Assembly: GCF_003063665.1 (NCBI RefSeq)
Contig: NZ_NESF01000014.1
Location: forward strand, 1 to 64,000
Reading direction: 5' to 3'
DNA: 64,000 bases
DNA from: Limnohabitans sp. Hippo3
GTDB lineage: Bacteria; Pseudomonadota; Gammaproteobacteria; Burkholderiales; Burkholderiaceae_C
In this document: positions 18,616 to 29,537 of the stretch, in pieces
Position numbering within the stretch: position 1 is the stretch's first letter
How the letters are laid out: every line of letters starts with the position of its first letter
The notes under the pieces: model-generated
What the model was told of the DNA's origin: nothing
The model's database searches: none
Seen by the model: the letters and a program-made list of their open reading frames with translations, nothing else
Translations under genes and position numbers: made by a program

Positions 18616-19443
18616 ATGTTGCGCTGGTTCCGTTTTTTTTCCCGTTGGCCTTTGTGGGCCTTGCACCTGCTGGGCAGCGCGGGGGGATGGCTGGCCTGGT
18701 GTTTTTCAGGGCGTTACAGAAGCCGTTTTTTGCACAACGCACGCCAAGCCGGTCTGGGGTGGGGTGGGGTGTGGCGGGCCGTAGGACAGGCCGGGCGCAT
18801 GTCGGCCGAGTTGCCCCGCTTGTGGCTGGGCCGCACGCCACCTGTGGTGTGGGCCGACGACCGCGCTGCGGTAGAGGCCTATGCCAGCGGCCAAGGGGTG
18901 TTGTTTTTGACCCCGCACATGGGGTGCTTTGAAATCACGGCCCAAGCGCTGGCCTTGCGTTTTTCGGCCGAACACGGCCCCCTCACGGTGCTTTACCGCC
19001 CCGCCCGTCATGCCGGACTGGGCGAAGTCATGACGCTGGCGCGCCAGCGGCCAGGCCTGGAGGCTGTGCCCACCACCTTGGCGGGGGTGCGGCAAATGAT
19101 CAAGGCCCTGCGTTCGGGGCGTGCCGTGGGTTTGTTGCCCGACCAGGTGCCCCCCGAGGGCATGGGTCAATGGGCACCGTTTTTCGGCCAATCCGCCTAC
19201 ACCATGACCTTGGCGGCGCGTTTGGCCTTGCAAACCAGCGCCCGGGTGGTGCTGATTTGGGGCGAGCGCTTGTCCTGGGGCCGTGGCTACCGTCTGCACA
19301 CCCAGGCGCTGGGGCACGCCTTGTCCCAAGACCTGGACACCGCGGTGGTGCAGATCAACCAGGCCATGGAGTCGCTGATTCTCCAGTGCCCATCGCAATA
19401 CATCTGGGGCTATGCCCGCTACAAAAACCCCAGACAGGCCTGA
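18616..19443 (+). CDS. lipid A biosynthesis acyltransferase (LpxL/HtrB family), copy 1
   Basis: This inner-membrane enzyme transfers a secondary acyl chain to the lipid A precursor. The 275-residue protein has an N-terminal membrane anchor (WPLWALHLLGSAGGWLAWCF) and the acyltransferase catalytic motif HX4E at H101-E106 (TPHMGCFE). The LLPDQVPP segment is the usual second conserved block. ATG 18616 was chosen because the upstream extension lacks family features. A second paralogue follows after 16 bp; the pair probably adds two different acyl chains. Confidence 0.88.
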   Translation: MLRWFRFFSRWPLWALHLLGSAGGWLAWCFSGRYRSRFLHNARQAGLGWGGVWRAVGQAGRMSAELPRLWLGRTPPVVWADDRAAVEAYASGQGVLFLTPHMGCFEITAQALALRFSAEHGPLTVLYRPARHAGLGEVMTLARQRPGLEAVPTTLAGVRQMIKALRSGRAVGLLPDQVPPEGMGQWAPFFGQSAYTMTLAARLALQTSARVVLIWGERLSWGRGYRLHTQALGHALSQDLDTAVVQINQAMESLILQCPSQYIWGYARYKNPRQA

Positions 19444-19459
19444 GCGGACCCGAATAACC

Positions 19460-20326
19460 ATGGTGAATGTGCTGATCGCTGTTTTGCGCCTGTTTGCGCG
19501 CTTGCCTTTGTCCTGGGTCCGGGTTGCGGGCCATGGCTTGGGCTGGTTGCTGTGGCATCTGGCACGCAAGCGCCGCCGCATTGTCCTGGTCAACCTGAAG
19601 CAGTGCCTGCCCGAGTTGTCTGCGCCTGAGCGTGAGGCCCTGGCCTACCGCCACTTTGTGGCCTTCGGTCAGTCGGTCATGGACCGGTCCTGGCTTTGGC
19701 ATGCGCCCGAGGCACTGGTGCGGCAGCGCCTGCGCTGGGTGGGGGATGTGCAGGCTTTGCAGCAGTCAGGCCCCTTGGTGATGTTTGCGCCGCATTTTGT
19801 CGGGCTGGATGCGGGTGGCATGGCGGTGTCTTTCGATGTGCCTGGGCCGGTGGCTTTCATTTTTGTGGGGCAGTCGCGCCCGGCGGTCGAGGCTTGGGTG
19901 CGCCGGGGGCGCGAGCGTTCGGGTAATGTGCGGCCGTATTTCCGCCACCAGGGCATGCGCCAGATTTTGGCGGGCATCAAAAAAGGCGAGCCCTTGCACC
20001 TGTCGCCCGACATGGATTTCGGACGCGAAGAGTCGATCTTTGTGCCCTTCATGGGGGTCGAAAAAGCAGCCACCGTGCCGTCACTGTCGCGCTTGTCACG
20101 CGTGGTCGGGGCGCGGGTCGTGCCTGTGGTGACCCGCATGACGCCTGCGGGTTACGACATCGAGGTGCATGCCGCGCTGCAAGACTTTCCCACCGCCGAC
20201 CTGGCTGAAGACACCACCCGCATGAACCGCCTGCTGGCCGAGTGGGTGCGCACCATGCCCGAGCAGTATTACTGGGTGCACAAGCGTTTCAAGACCCGGC
20301 CCGAGGGCGAGCCGGCTTTTTACTGA
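19460..20326 (+). CDS. lipid A biosynthesis acyltransferase (LpxL/HtrB family), copy 2
   Basis: This is the second acyltransferase of the pair, 288 residues. It has a membrane anchor near the N-terminus (LPLSWVRVAGHGLGWLLWHL) and the motif HX4D at H112-D117 (APHFVGLD), in contrast to HX4E in the first copy. LSPDMDFG and the C-terminal YYWVHKRFKTRP are conserved in the family. Translational linkage with the first copy (16-bp gap) suggests one transcript. Acyl specificity cannot be read from the sequence. Its 3' end overlaps the convergent hydrolase gene by 7 bp. Confidence 0.88.
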   Translation: MVNVLIAVLRLFARLPLSWVRVAGHGLGWLLWHLARKRRRIVLVNLKQCLPELSAPEREALAYRHFVAFGQSVMDRSWLWHAPEALVRQRLRWVGDVQALQQSGPLVMFAPHFVGLDAGGMAVSFDVPGPVAFIFVGQSRPAVEAWVRRGRERSGNVRPYFRHQGMRQILAGIKKGEPLHLSPDMDFGREESIFVPFMGVEKAATVPSLSRLSRVVGARVVPVVTRMTPAGYDIEVHAALQDFPTADLAEDTTRMNRLLAEWVRTMPEQYYWVHKRFKTRPEGEPAFY

Positions 20327-21285
20327 GGTGGCCGGGCAGCCTGCGGCTGCAAAAAGTCAGCGATTTCGGTGATGACGCGCTCGGCTTGCTCGTGCACCAC
20401 CCAGTGCGTGGCCTGTTCAATGGGCACCAGCTTCATCGTGGGGACGTGCGCGTCCAGACCTTCGGTCAGGCAAGGCAGCAGGGCCACGTCGTCCTGGGCC
20501 CAGAGCACCAGCGTGGGCACCTCGATGCGCAAAGCCTCGAGCGGGATCTGTACTGCATTGGCGCCCGGGTCGGCGGCGGTGGCCGGGCGCAGGGGCGATG
20601 CGCGGTAGTAGTTGAGGCCACCTTGCAGGCCGTGTTGCCAGACCTCGCGGTATTGCGCCTTCACGGCGGGTGTGAGCCAGTGCGCCGGGGCTTTGGCGGT
20701 TTGCGCGGTGAGCGATTGCAGCGAGCGGTCCTGGCCCGTCAAAAAACCGAACAGGCGCTCAAAATCGTTGGCCGCCAATTGCGCGGCCGCATCGGGCTGC
20801 ACCAGAAAATTCATGTAGGCACTGGCCGCTTGCTGCGCCGGGTCGTGTTGCAAGGCCCGCAGGAAGGGGCCGGGGTGGGGCGAGTTGACGATGACCAGCT
20901 GGCGCAGCCGCTCCGGGTGCTGGTTGGCCAGGCTCCAGGCCACGGCACCGCCCCAGTCGTGGGCGATCAGGGCGGCCAGCGGGGCTGGACTTGATTCGAG
21001 TGCGATCAGGGCCACGATGTCCTGCACCAGGTGTTTGGCACGGTAGGCCTTCACGTCTTGCGGGGCGCTGGAGCGCTCGTAGCCGCGCAGGTTGGGGGCC
21101 ACACAGCGGTAGCCGCCGTTTTCGGGTTTCGAAAAGTGCAGCAAAAGAGGGTCCCAGACCCAGGCCCCTTCGGGGAAGCCGTGCAAAAACAGCAGTACCG
21201 GGCGTCCGGGCTCGCCGCAGGCGCGGCAGCTCAAGGTGATGCCGTGGGGCAGGGCTTGCTGCCAGGTCTGGATGTCGGGATGCAC
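20320..21285 (-). CDS. alpha/beta hydrolase, epoxide-hydrolase-like
   Basis: This is a cytosolic alpha/beta-hydrolase of 321 residues. The oxyanion-hole motif is LHGFPE (H35-G36-F37-P38). The nucleophile elbow is HDWGG with Asp110 as nucleophile, as in epoxide hydrolases and haloalkane dehalogenases rather than serine esterases. A catalytic His near the C-terminus (ATHWVVHEQAE) fits. The HGxP motif favours epoxide hydrolase. Substrate unknown. It lies downstream of engB on the same strand. Confidence 0.8.
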   Translation of the reverse strand: MHPDIQTWQQALPHGITLSCRACGEPGRPVLLFLHGFPEGAWVWDPLLLHFSKPENGGYRCVAPNLRGYERSSAPQDVKAYRAKHLVQDIVALIALESSPAPLAALIAHDWGGAVAWSLANQHPERLRQLVIVNSPHPGPFLRALQHDPAQQAASAYMNFLVQPDAAAQLAANDFERLFGFLTGQDRSLQSLTAQTAKAPAHWLTPAVKAQYREVWQHGLQGGLNYYRASPLRPATAADPGANAVQIPLEALRIEVPTLVLWAQDDVALLPCLTEGLDAHVPTMKLVPIEQATHWVVHEQAERVITEIADFLQPQAARPPQ

Positions 21286-21335
21286 GGCGGATCACTCCAT
21301 GAGGGACGGTGAGCCGTGGCGGTTTCAGCGCGGGC

Positions 21336-22085
21336 TCACTCGTCCAGGGCTTCAGGTTCTTCTTCGGGTGGCTCGGCAGCAGGGGCAGCAGACGCTGCAG
21401 CGCCCGCAGGGTGTGTCCAGTCCCACAGCAGTTGGGCCACTTCGTCCACCCCTTGCTTTTTCAGGGCCGAAAAGAGTTTGACCTCGCCGCCCCCAGCTTG
21501 CAGTCGCGCAATCGACAAGGCCTTGGCCTGTTCCGATCGGGTGAGCTTGTCGGCCTTGGTCAGGATGATCAAAAACTTCAGGCCCTGCTCCACCCGGGGG
21601 CGGATCACTTCCAGCAGGATGTCGTCCAGCTCGGTCAGGCCGTGGCGCGGGTCGCACATCATGACGATGCCGGTCAGGTTCTCGCGGCTGACCAAATAGT
21701 TGGCCATGACCTGCTGCCAGCGCAACTTGTCCATCTTGGCCACAGCGGCGTAGCCGTAGCCGGGCAGGTCGGCCAGCACCGCGTCGGTGACGCCCTGCTT
21801 GCCCAGGGCAAACAAATTGATGTGCTGGGTACGGCCGGGTTTTTTGGAGGCAAAGGCCAGTTGTTTCTTCTGCGTCAGGGTGTTGATGCAGGTGGATTTG
21901 CCCGCATTGGAGCGGCCCACAAAAGCGATTTCGGGGGTGTCCATCGCGGGCAGGTGGTGCAGCTGCGCGGCGGTGGTCAAAAAGCGGGCCGTGTGCATCC
22001 AGCCCATGGGGGTCACGGCGGGGGCAGCCTGAGCGGGTGCTGAAGGCTTGGGGGCCGAAGAGGGGGCGGGCGAATGGGCGGTCAT
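21336..22085 (-). CDS. engB: ribosome biogenesis GTPase EngB (YsxC/YihA)
   Basis: This is an essential GTPase of large-subunit ribosome assembly. The 249 residues include a Pro/Ala-rich N-terminal extension (about 1-28) and a C-terminal acidic tail (EPPEEEPEALDE). The G1 loop is GRSNAGKS (57-64), G3 is DLPGYGYA and G4 is ILTKADKL. I chose ATG 22085; a longer in-frame extension upstream runs antisense through the cytochrome c4 gene and is not credible. It is divergent from the cytochrome gene. Confidence 0.94.
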   Translation of the reverse strand: MTAHSPAPSSAPKPSAPAQAAPAVTPMGWMHTARFLTTAAQLHHLPAMDTPEIAFVGRSNAGKSTCINTLTQKKQLAFASKKPGRTQHINLFALGKQGVTDAVLADLPGYGYAAVAKMDKLRWQQVMANYLVSRENLTGIVMMCDPRHGLTELDDILLEVIRPRVEQGLKFLIILTKADKLTRSEQAKALSIARLQAGGGEVKLFSALKKQGVDEVAQLLWDWTHPAGAAASAAPAAEPPEEEPEALDE

Positions 22086-22172
22086 AAATCGGGGTGGCCT
22101 TTGGGCGTCAGGAAACTGGCGCAGGACGCATTGTAGAATCCTTGGGTTTTGCGCCAACTCTTGGATCACGCC

Positions 22173-22805
22173 ATGAAGTCGATTAATTCTTTTCTGATCA
22201 CCGCCCTGTCGGCCGCGTTTGTGGCCGGTTCTGCCTTGGCTGCCGGCCCTGCGCCCCAAGCTGCCAAACCCGACCTGGCCAAAGGCGAGGCCATTTACAG
22301 CGCAGCCTGTGTGGCTTGCCACGCCGCTGATGGCAACTCCGGCACCCCCGTCAACCCCAAATTGGCGCAACAGCACCCCGAGTACCTGCTCAAGCAATTG
22401 CAGGAATTCAAGTCTGGCAAGCGTGCCAACGCCGTGATGAGCGGCATGGTGGCTGGTTTGAGCAACGACGACATGCGCAACATCGCTTATTGGCTCGCCT
22501 CCAAGCCTGCCAAACCCGGCTTTGCCAAAGAGAAAGACACCGTGGCCCTGGGTGAGCGCATCTACCGCGGCGGCATTCCGGATCGCCAGATCGCGGCTTG
22601 CGCCAGCTGCCACTCGCCCAATGGCGCAGGCATGCCTGCCCAGTACCCCCGCATGTCGGGTCAGCACGCCGACTACACCGCTGCCCAGTTGATCGCCTTC
22701 CGTGAAGGCGTTCGCAAGAACAGCGTTCAGATGACCCAGGTCGCCTCCAAAATGAACGACCGCGAAATCAAGGCTGTGTCCGACTACATCGCAGGTCTGC
22801 GCTGA
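22173..22805 (+). CDS. cytochrome c4-type dihaem cytochrome
   Basis: This is a periplasmic dihaem cytochrome c that passes electrons to terminal oxidases. The 210 residues start with a signal peptide cleaved after ALA near residue 24. There are two haem-binding motifs, CVACH (46-50) and CASCH (143-147), in two similar domains, with methionine ligands in VMSGMVAGLS and YPRMSGQH. It is followed by a terminator and the ResB/CcsB maturation genes that attach its haem. A TAGAAT -10 box at 22134-22139 precedes the gene. Confidence 0.92.
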   Translation: MKSINSFLITALSAAFVAGSALAAGPAPQAAKPDLAKGEAIYSAACVACHAADGNSGTPVNPKLAQQHPEYLLKQLQEFKSGKRANAVMSGMVAGLSNDDMRNIAYWLASKPAKPGFAKEKDTVALGERIYRGGIPDRQIAACASCHSPNGAGMPAQYPRMSGQHADYTAAQLIAFREGVRKNSVQMTQVASKMNDREIKAVSDYIAGLR

Positions 22806-22915
22806 AGCGCTCAGCACGTCTCTGACCCCGGGCAATCCCTTGGGTCAAGGGGGGTCTTCAGTCTGTCTTCAGCAGACTGCGCCACAATCGGGCTCCCGAC
22901 TGCGACACCACCACC

Positions 22916-22940
22916 AAGGCCGGATTTCCGGCCTTTTTTT
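22916..22940 (+). terminator. intrinsic terminator downstream of cytochrome c4
   Basis: Stem AAGGCCGGA / TCCGGCCTT with a 2-base loop is followed by a run of seven T. It lies 110 bp beyond the cytochrome stop and before resB, so resB probably has its own promoter or depends on read-through. Confidence 0.85.
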
Positions 22941-22992
22941 CGGGTAACGGGCCAGCGGCCCGCTTTTCTTTGCCTGTGGACACCTTTGCACC

Positions 22993-25119
22993 ATGATGCC
23001 TGCCGCTTCCAGTCCTGAATCCGAACGTGGCTCGTCTCGCTGGGAAGCCGTGCTGGAGCTTCTGTCGTCAATGCGTTTTGCGATCTCGCTGTTGACGGTC
23101 ATCTGCATCGCCTCGGTGATCGGCACCGTCCTCAAGCAAAACGAGCCCACCAACAACTACATCAACCAGTTCGGGCCGTTTTGGGCCGAGTTGTTTGCCA
23201 CGCTCAAGCTCAACACCGTCTACAGCGCCTGGTGGTTCCTGCTGATCCTGGCGTTTCTGGTGGTCAGCACCAGCCTGTGCATCGCCCGCAACACGCCCAA
23301 GATCCTGGTGGATCTGAAGAACTACAAGGAAAACATCCGCGAGCAAAGCCTCAAGGCCTTTCACCACAAAGCCGAGGGCCATTTGAACGAAGCGCCCGAA
23401 GCCGCCGCCAAGCGCCTGGGGGCCTTGCTGGCCACGGGCGGCTGGAAGGTCAAGCTGCAAGCGCGCGATACCCCGGCCGGCAAAGGCTGGATGCTGGCGG
23501 CCAAGGCGGGCGCGGCCAACAAGATCGGCTACATCGCGGCCCACTCGGCCATCGTGCTGGTGTGTGTGGGCGGTTTGCTCGATGGCGACCTGATGGTGCG
23601 CGCCCAGATGTGGTTTGGTGGCAAGGAAATCTACAACGGCGGGGGCTTGATCGCCGATGTGCCTGCGCAGCACCGCCTGTCCGAGCGCAACCCGGCTTTC
23701 CGGGGCAATTTGCTGGTGGCCGAAGACACGGCTTCGGGCACCGCCATCCTGAACCAGTCCAACGGCATCTTGCTGCAGGAGCTGCCCTTTGTCATCGAGC
23801 TGAAAAAGTTCATCGTCGAGTATTACTCGACCGGCATGCCCAAGCTGTTTGCCAGCGACATCGTCATCCACGACAAAGCCACGGGCGAGAAGCGCGAAGC
23901 GCGGGTCGAGGTGAACCACCCGGCCAGCTTCAAGGGCATCAACATTTACCAGTCCAGCTTTGACGACGGTGGCTCCAGCGTCAAACTGCAGGCCGTGCCC
24001 ATGTCGGCCGCCACCCAATCTTTTGAGGTGGAAGGCACCATCGGCGGCAGCACCGACTTGACCAATGGCAACGAGAAGATGAGCCTGGAGTTCACCGGGC
24101 TGCGCGTGATCAACGTGGAAAACATGTCCGGTGGTGCAAGCCCCGAGGGCTCGGGGGTGGATGTGCGCAAAGTCGATTTGCGCAGCGCCATCGACGAGCG
24201 CCTGGGTGCCGGGCACAAAACCACCCAAACCAAAGAGCTGCGCAATGTGGGCCCGAGCGTGAGCTACAAGCTGCGCGATGCGGCCGGCCAGGCGCGTGAG
24301 TACAACAACTACATGCTGCCCGTGGATGCGGGCGATGGCGTGCCGGTGTTCTTGCTCGGCATGCGCGAGACCCCCAGCGAACCTTACCGTTACCTGCGCC
24401 CCCCGGCCGATGAGAACGGCGAGTTGAACGGCTTCATCCGCCTGCGCGCGGCGCTGGAAACGCCCGCGCTGCGCGAGCGTGCGGTGCAGCGTTACGCCCG
24501 CAAGGCGGTCGATCCGCAGCGGCCCGAGTTGACGCAGCAGCTGGCCGATTCGGCTGAGCGTGCGCTGAGTTTGTTTGCGGGTCAGGAAGAAGTCAAGGGC
24601 AAGAAAGTGGCGGGCCTGCAGGCCTTGGCAGACTTCCTGGAGGCCAATGTGCCCGAGGCCGAGCGCCCCCGTGCGGGCGAAATGTTTGTGCGCATTCTGA
24701 ACGGCACCTTGCTGGAGCTGGACACCGTGGCCCGAGAGCAGGCGGCGGCCAAGCCCTTGCCCGCTGACAAGGTGCAGGGCTTCATGTCGCAAGCGGTGCT
24801 GGCTTTGTCAGACGCCCCGTTTTACCCCGCACCCATGACGTTTTTGCTGAAGGACTTCAGGCAGGTGCAAGCCAGCGTGTTCCAGGTGGCTCGGGCGCCG
24901 GGTCAGTCCATCGTTTATTTGGGCTGTGCCCTTTTGATCCTGGGTATTTTTGCAATGCTGTATGTTCGGGACCGTCGCTTGTGGGTCTGGCTGTCGCCGC
25001 AGGGCGAGGGTGCCCAGGCGAGCGTGGCCTTGTCGTCCAACCGCAAGACCATGGACGTGGACCGTGAATTTGACCAACTGAGTGCCCGTTTGCTGGGTCG
25101 CTCCGAGAAAACAACATGA
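22993..25119 (+). CDS. resB: cytochrome c biogenesis protein ResB (Ccs1)
   Basis: This is one half of the System II haem-ligation complex on the outer face of the inner membrane. The 708-residue protein has transmembrane segments near residues 26-46, 80-95 and 170-190, a large periplasmic domain (about 200-620) and a last segment near 640-660. It begins with the conserved SSMRFAISLLTVICIASVIG region and shows PVFLLGMRE and FKGINIYQSSF, which are common in ResB proteins. The stop overlaps ccsB by 4 bp, so both halves are co-translated. Confidence 0.93.
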   Translation: MMPAASSPESERGSSRWEAVLELLSSMRFAISLLTVICIASVIGTVLKQNEPTNNYINQFGPFWAELFATLKLNTVYSAWWFLLILAFLVVSTSLCIARNTPKILVDLKNYKENIREQSLKAFHHKAEGHLNEAPEAAAKRLGALLATGGWKVKLQARDTPAGKGWMLAAKAGAANKIGYIAAHSAIVLVCVGGLLDGDLMVRAQMWFGGKEIYNGGGLIADVPAQHRLSERNPAFRGNLLVAEDTASGTAILNQSNGILLQELPFVIELKKFIVEYYSTGMPKLFASDIVIHDKATGEKREARVEVNHPASFKGINIYQSSFDDGGSSVKLQAVPMSAATQSFEVEGTIGGSTDLTNGNEKMSLEFTGLRVINVENMSGGASPEGSGVDVRKVDLRSAIDERLGAGHKTTQTKELRNVGPSVSYKLRDAAGQAREYNNYMLPVDAGDGVPVFLLGMRETPSEPYRYLRPPADENGELNGFIRLRAALETPALRERAVQRYARKAVDPQRPELTQQLADSAERALSLFAGQEEVKGKKVAGLQALADFLEANVPEAERPRAGEMFVRILNGTLLELDTVAREQAAAKPLPADKVQGFMSQAVLALSDAPFYPAPMTFLLKDFRQVQASVFQVARAPGQSIVYLGCALLILGIFAMLYVRDRRLWVWLSPQGEGAQASVALSSNRKTMDVDREFDQLSARLLGRSEKTT

Positions 25120-26426
25120 CGACTGTCACTTTGAATCCGGGCTATTTTTCCAGCCGCTCGCTGCTGGACTGGGGCTTTGCCGTGTTGGCGCTGTTGGGTA
25201 CTGTGTTTGCCTTCAGCCGCTACCAGCACGCCATGGACGTGTACGAGCAGGCCATCCTGATTGGCAGTTTGCCGGCGGTGGTCTGGCTGGCCTGGTTCTG
25301 GCGGCCTTTGCGTACCTTGATGCTGGTGGTTTCGGGCCTGTCGCTGTTGGCCATTTCTCTCTACCAGGGTGATCTGGCACGGTCCGAACAAGTCTTTTTG
25401 CTCAAGTATTTCCTCTCCAGCCAGTCGGCCATCCTGTGGATGAGCATGCTGTTTTTCATCAGCACCGCTTTCTATTGGGCGGGCATGTTCATCCGTGGCC
25501 AGGGCGATGCGCTGGAGTCCTTGGGCTCGCGCATGGCCTGGGTGGCGGTGGGCCTGGCCCTGATCGGCACCTTGGTGCGCTGGTACGAAAGCCACCAACT
25601 GGGCCCGGACATCGGCCACATCCCGGTGAGCAACCTGTACGAAGTCTTTGTGATGTTCTGCTGGATGACGGCGGCGTTCTACCTGTACTACGAAGCCCAG
25701 TACAAGACACGCGCTTTGGGGGCCTTTGTCATGCTGGTGGTCAGTGCGGCGGTGGGCTTCTTGCTTTGGTACACCCTGGTGCGCGAGGCGCACGAAATCC
25801 AGCCCTTGGTGCCCGCGCTCAAAAGCTGGTGGATGAAGCTGCATGTGCCGGCCAACTTCATTGGCTATGGCACTTTTGCCTTGGCTGCCATGGTGGCCTT
25901 TGCCTACCTGATCAAGCAGCAAGCGACCGAGACCCGCTGGTACAAGCTGGCGCCTTTGTGGCTGCTGGGCATTGTGTTGTGCTTCGAGCCCGTGGTGTTC
26001 CGCCAATCGGCCAATGACCAGACCAGCAGCTACTGGATGGTTTACTTCGGGGTGTCCGCCTTCATCGTGGCGGGTATTTTGCTGGGCCGTCGCCGGATTG
26101 CCGAGCGTCTGCCGTCCTTTGAAATCCTGGACGATGTGATGTACAAGTCCATCGCCGTGGGTTTTGCCTTCTTCACCATCGCCACCGTGTTGGGCGCTTT
26201 GTGGGCGGCCGAGGCCTGGGGCGGCTACTGGAGTTGGGACCCGAAAGAAACCTGGGCCCTGATCGTGTGGCTGAACTACGCCGCCTGGCTGCACATGCGC
26301 CTGATGAAGGGCCTGCGCGGCACCGTGGCCGCTTGGTGGGCCCTGGTGGGCTTGGGCATCACGACCTTTGCTTTCCTGGGGGTCAACATGTTCCTGAGCG
26401 GCCTGCACAGCTACGGCACGCTGTGA
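25116..26426 (+). CDS. ccsB: cytochrome c biogenesis protein CcsB/ResC (CcsA family)
   Basis: This is the haem-handling partner of ResB. The 436-residue membrane protein carries the tryptophan-rich haem-binding motif GGYWSWDPKETWALI starting next to W368, and conserved histidines including H423 region (LSGLHSYG). About eight transmembrane helices are visible. ATG 25116 overlaps resB by 4 bp. Together they mature the cytochrome c4 encoded just upstream. Confidence 0.93.
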   Translation: MTTVTLNPGYFSSRSLLDWGFAVLALLGTVFAFSRYQHAMDVYEQAILIGSLPAVVWLAWFWRPLRTLMLVVSGLSLLAISLYQGDLARSEQVFLLKYFLSSQSAILWMSMLFFISTAFYWAGMFIRGQGDALESLGSRMAWVAVGLALIGTLVRWYESHQLGPDIGHIPVSNLYEVFVMFCWMTAAFYLYYEAQYKTRALGAFVMLVVSAAVGFLLWYTLVREAHEIQPLVPALKSWWMKLHVPANFIGYGTFALAAMVAFAYLIKQQATETRWYKLAPLWLLGIVLCFEPVVFRQSANDQTSSYWMVYFGVSAFIVAGILLGRRRIAERLPSFEILDDVMYKSIAVGFAFFTIATVLGALWAAEAWGGYWSWDPKETWALIVWLNYAAWLHMRLMKGLRGTVAAWWALVGLGITTFAFLGVNMFLSGLHSYGTL

Positions 26427-26452
26427 TCTGGAGCGAGCAAGCCCCGCCCGAT

Positions 26453-26833
26453 TCAAGGGGCTGGGGCGTCGCTCAGCACTTGGTCGATCACGGCCAGCAT
26501 TTCCCGGGTGTTGAAGGGCTTCCATAAGAAATGCACCGCGCCCGAGTCTTGGGCTGCTTGCGTTTCATGGGGCTGACTTTCACCGCTCATGAAGATCACG
26601 GGCATCAGATTGCAATTGGCTTTCATGCGGGCATTCAATTCCAGCCCGCTCATGCCCGGCATGCGCACATCGAGCAGCATCACATGGGGCGGCTGTGTGG
26701 GGGGCGCATTCAAAAAAGCAGCGCCGCTGTCGTGCACCTGTACGGTGTAGCCATGCGCCTGCAGAACCAAGGCCAGCATCTTGCGGATGTCGGCGTTGTC
26801 ATCAACCACATGGATGAAGCCTGTTTTTTTCAT
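26453..26833 (-). CDS. single-domain response regulator (CheY-like receiver)
   Basis: This 126-residue protein consists only of a receiver domain: acidic pair D11-D12, phosphoacceptor D55 in VMLLDVRMPGMSG, switch region FMSGES, and conserved Lys in LWKPFNTREM. It has no output domain, so it works as a phosphate shuttle or through protein binding. It lies 98 bp downstream of a membrane histidine kinase on the same strand, its probable partner. Confidence 0.9.
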   Translation of the reverse strand: MKKTGFIHVVDDNADIRKMLALVLQAHGYTVQVHDSGAAFLNAPPTQPPHVMLLDVRMPGMSGLELNARMKANCNLMPVIFMSGESQPHETQAAQDSGAVHFLWKPFNTREMLAVIDQVLSDAPAP

Positions 26834-26931
26834 TTTGAACTGTGAAAATCGTACGAATTGATTTTACAGTTCGCGCCTGAACCGGCCCCGCTGGGCCCAT
26901 CAGAGGCCGCAATCGCCGTTTTGTGGCCTGC

Positions 26932-28422
26932 TCAGGCGGATGCCTGGCCGGGTGTGGGTATCAACCACAGTTGCAAAATTGCGCCGGACTCACCGTGCAC
27001 CGCCAGGTTCTCCATCACGGTCTGTCCGCCCCAAAGTCGGACCATGCTTTGGGTCAACAACAGGCTCAGACCCGAGCCTTGGGCCTTGCTGGACACCACA
27101 GGCCCGCTCAGCTGTTGCAAGAGGTCTTTGGGAAAGCCCGGGCCGTTGTCCTGAATTTGCAGCACCACCCAATCCTGCCCTTCTCGCTGGCGCTCCAGAA
27201 GTTCGATCAGGATGCGGGGGGGTGAACGCATGGGCGTTGGCAGGCTGCTCATGGCGTCCATGGCATTGGCCGCCAGGTTGAACACGATTCGCTGCAGCAT
27301 CACTTCGTTGGCCTGTACCTGCCGGGCGCGCGTCAGCTGGTTGATCGACTGAATGTCGATGCCCCGCTGGTTGGCTTCGCCTTGCAGGATCGGGAAAACA
27401 GACGCGATGGCCGACTGCAAGTCGACCGGCTCCATCTGGTCCTGCCCCCGGATCATCAGCCGCCGCAAGCTGCTGACCATGTCGCTGGCTTTGCCCGACA
27501 AAACCATCAAGTCGTCAATGCGCGACTGCAACGCGGGCTTGTCTGGCACGGTTTTGACCTGGCTTTGCAGGTCGTACAGGCCCAGCTCCAGGGCCTGCAG
27601 GGGTTGGCTGATGTCGTGCACCAGCATCGCCGAGAACGACGACAGGCTGCTCAGCGCAGACACGCGGGCGTTGAGCATCAGCAATTGGTCCCGCTCCTTG
27701 ACCAAGTTGCGCATCGCGTCGCTTTCAGCCAGGGCTTGCAACTGCCCGGCTTGCGCTGTGGTTGTCTCCTGGTTGGAGCGTTCGAGGGCAAAACCCCAGT
27801 AGCCAAAACAGATCAGGATCATGGCCAGAATGCTGGTCAAGGTCACCAGATTGCTGACCCAAGAGAAAGAAAAAACGTTCAGGTAGTCGACGTTGCCAGT
27901 GACGGCATAGTGGTACATGCGGTTCAGGTAGGCCCCGGCATGGATGGCAAACGCCACTTGAATCATCATCAAGCTGCGGCTTTGGACCGTGCGCCGCAGT
28001 TGCCAGATCAGCCATGACAGGACCGTGTTCAGCAGGATGAAGGTGGCCGAATAAACCAACACGCCTGTGGTGTTCAGATCCTGGGTTTGGTACAGCCAGA
28101 TCAGAAAAATGACCCAGGCACCCACCACTGCCCCCATGCCGGGCCAGCGCCAGGGCTTCATGTTGAGTTCGCGCCGGAGCGCTTCGACCATGATCAGCCA
28201 GGATGCAAACACCCCTGACCACGCCATCAGATAAGACAGGTACCCGGAAACATAGGGCCTCAAGGCGATGGAGCACAGCGACAGGCTGTAAATCGAGATG
28301 CTGATGAACCACAGGCGTGTTTTGTCGTTGCGGCGGCCGGACAAGAGCAACCAGGTGCCCAAGGGCAGGGCGATGTGGACGGCGATCACAACCTGGATCA
28401 GCAAGCCAACGGCAGGATGCAT
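26932..28422 (-). CDS. membrane sensor histidine kinase with 7TM-like input domain
   Basis: This 496-residue kinase has about seven hydrophobic segments in residues 5-212, then a coiled region (215-255), an H-box with H269 ([17 protein letters not shown]) and a C-terminal ATPase (N-box [11 protein letters not shown]1 region QDNGPGFP, G2-like [10 protein letters not shown]). The H-box is of the HPK4-like type. A multi-pass input without a large periplasmic loop suggests sensing within the membrane. It is paired with the downstream receiver and divergent from msrPQ; whether it controls msrPQ is not shown. Confidence 0.88.
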   Translation of the reverse strand: MHPAVGLLIQVVIAVHIALPLGTWLLLSGRRNDKTRLWFISISIYSLSLCSIALRPYVSGYLSYLMAWSGVFASWLIMVEALRRELNMKPWRWPGMGAVVGAWVIFLIWLYQTQDLNTTGVLVYSATFILLNTVLSWLIWQLRRTVQSRSLMMIQVAFAIHAGAYLNRMYHYAVTGNVDYLNVFSFSWVSNLVTLTSILAMILICFGYWGFALERSNQETTTAQAGQLQALAESDAMRNLVKERDQLLMLNARVSALSSLSSFSAMLVHDISQPLQALELGLYDLQSQVKTVPDKPALQSRIDDLMVLSGKASDMVSSLRRLMIRGQDQMEPVDLQSAIASVFPILQGEANQRGIDIQSINQLTRARQVQANEVMLQRIVFNLAANAMDAMSSLPTPMRSPPRILIELLERQREGQDWVVLQIQDNGPGFPKDLLQQLSGPVVSSKAQGSGLSLLLTQSMVRLWGGQTVMENLAVHGESGAILQLWLIPTPGQASA

Positions 28423-28513
28423 GGGGGCTCCTTGGCAACAGAGGCCCTTTGGGCGAGGGTCTCTGAAAAAGTTCAGAATACACAGCTATTTTCCGCCTTC
28501 TCCAGGGACCCCC

Positions 28514-29509
<996 letters not shown>

Positions 29510-29537
29510 TGCCGGCTTGCCTCAAGGGGGTGGCGGC

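Noticed and set aside
22086-22835. Long N-terminal extension of engB
   Set aside because: The extra frame is antisense to the cytochrome c4 gene; the EngB domain fits ATG 22085.
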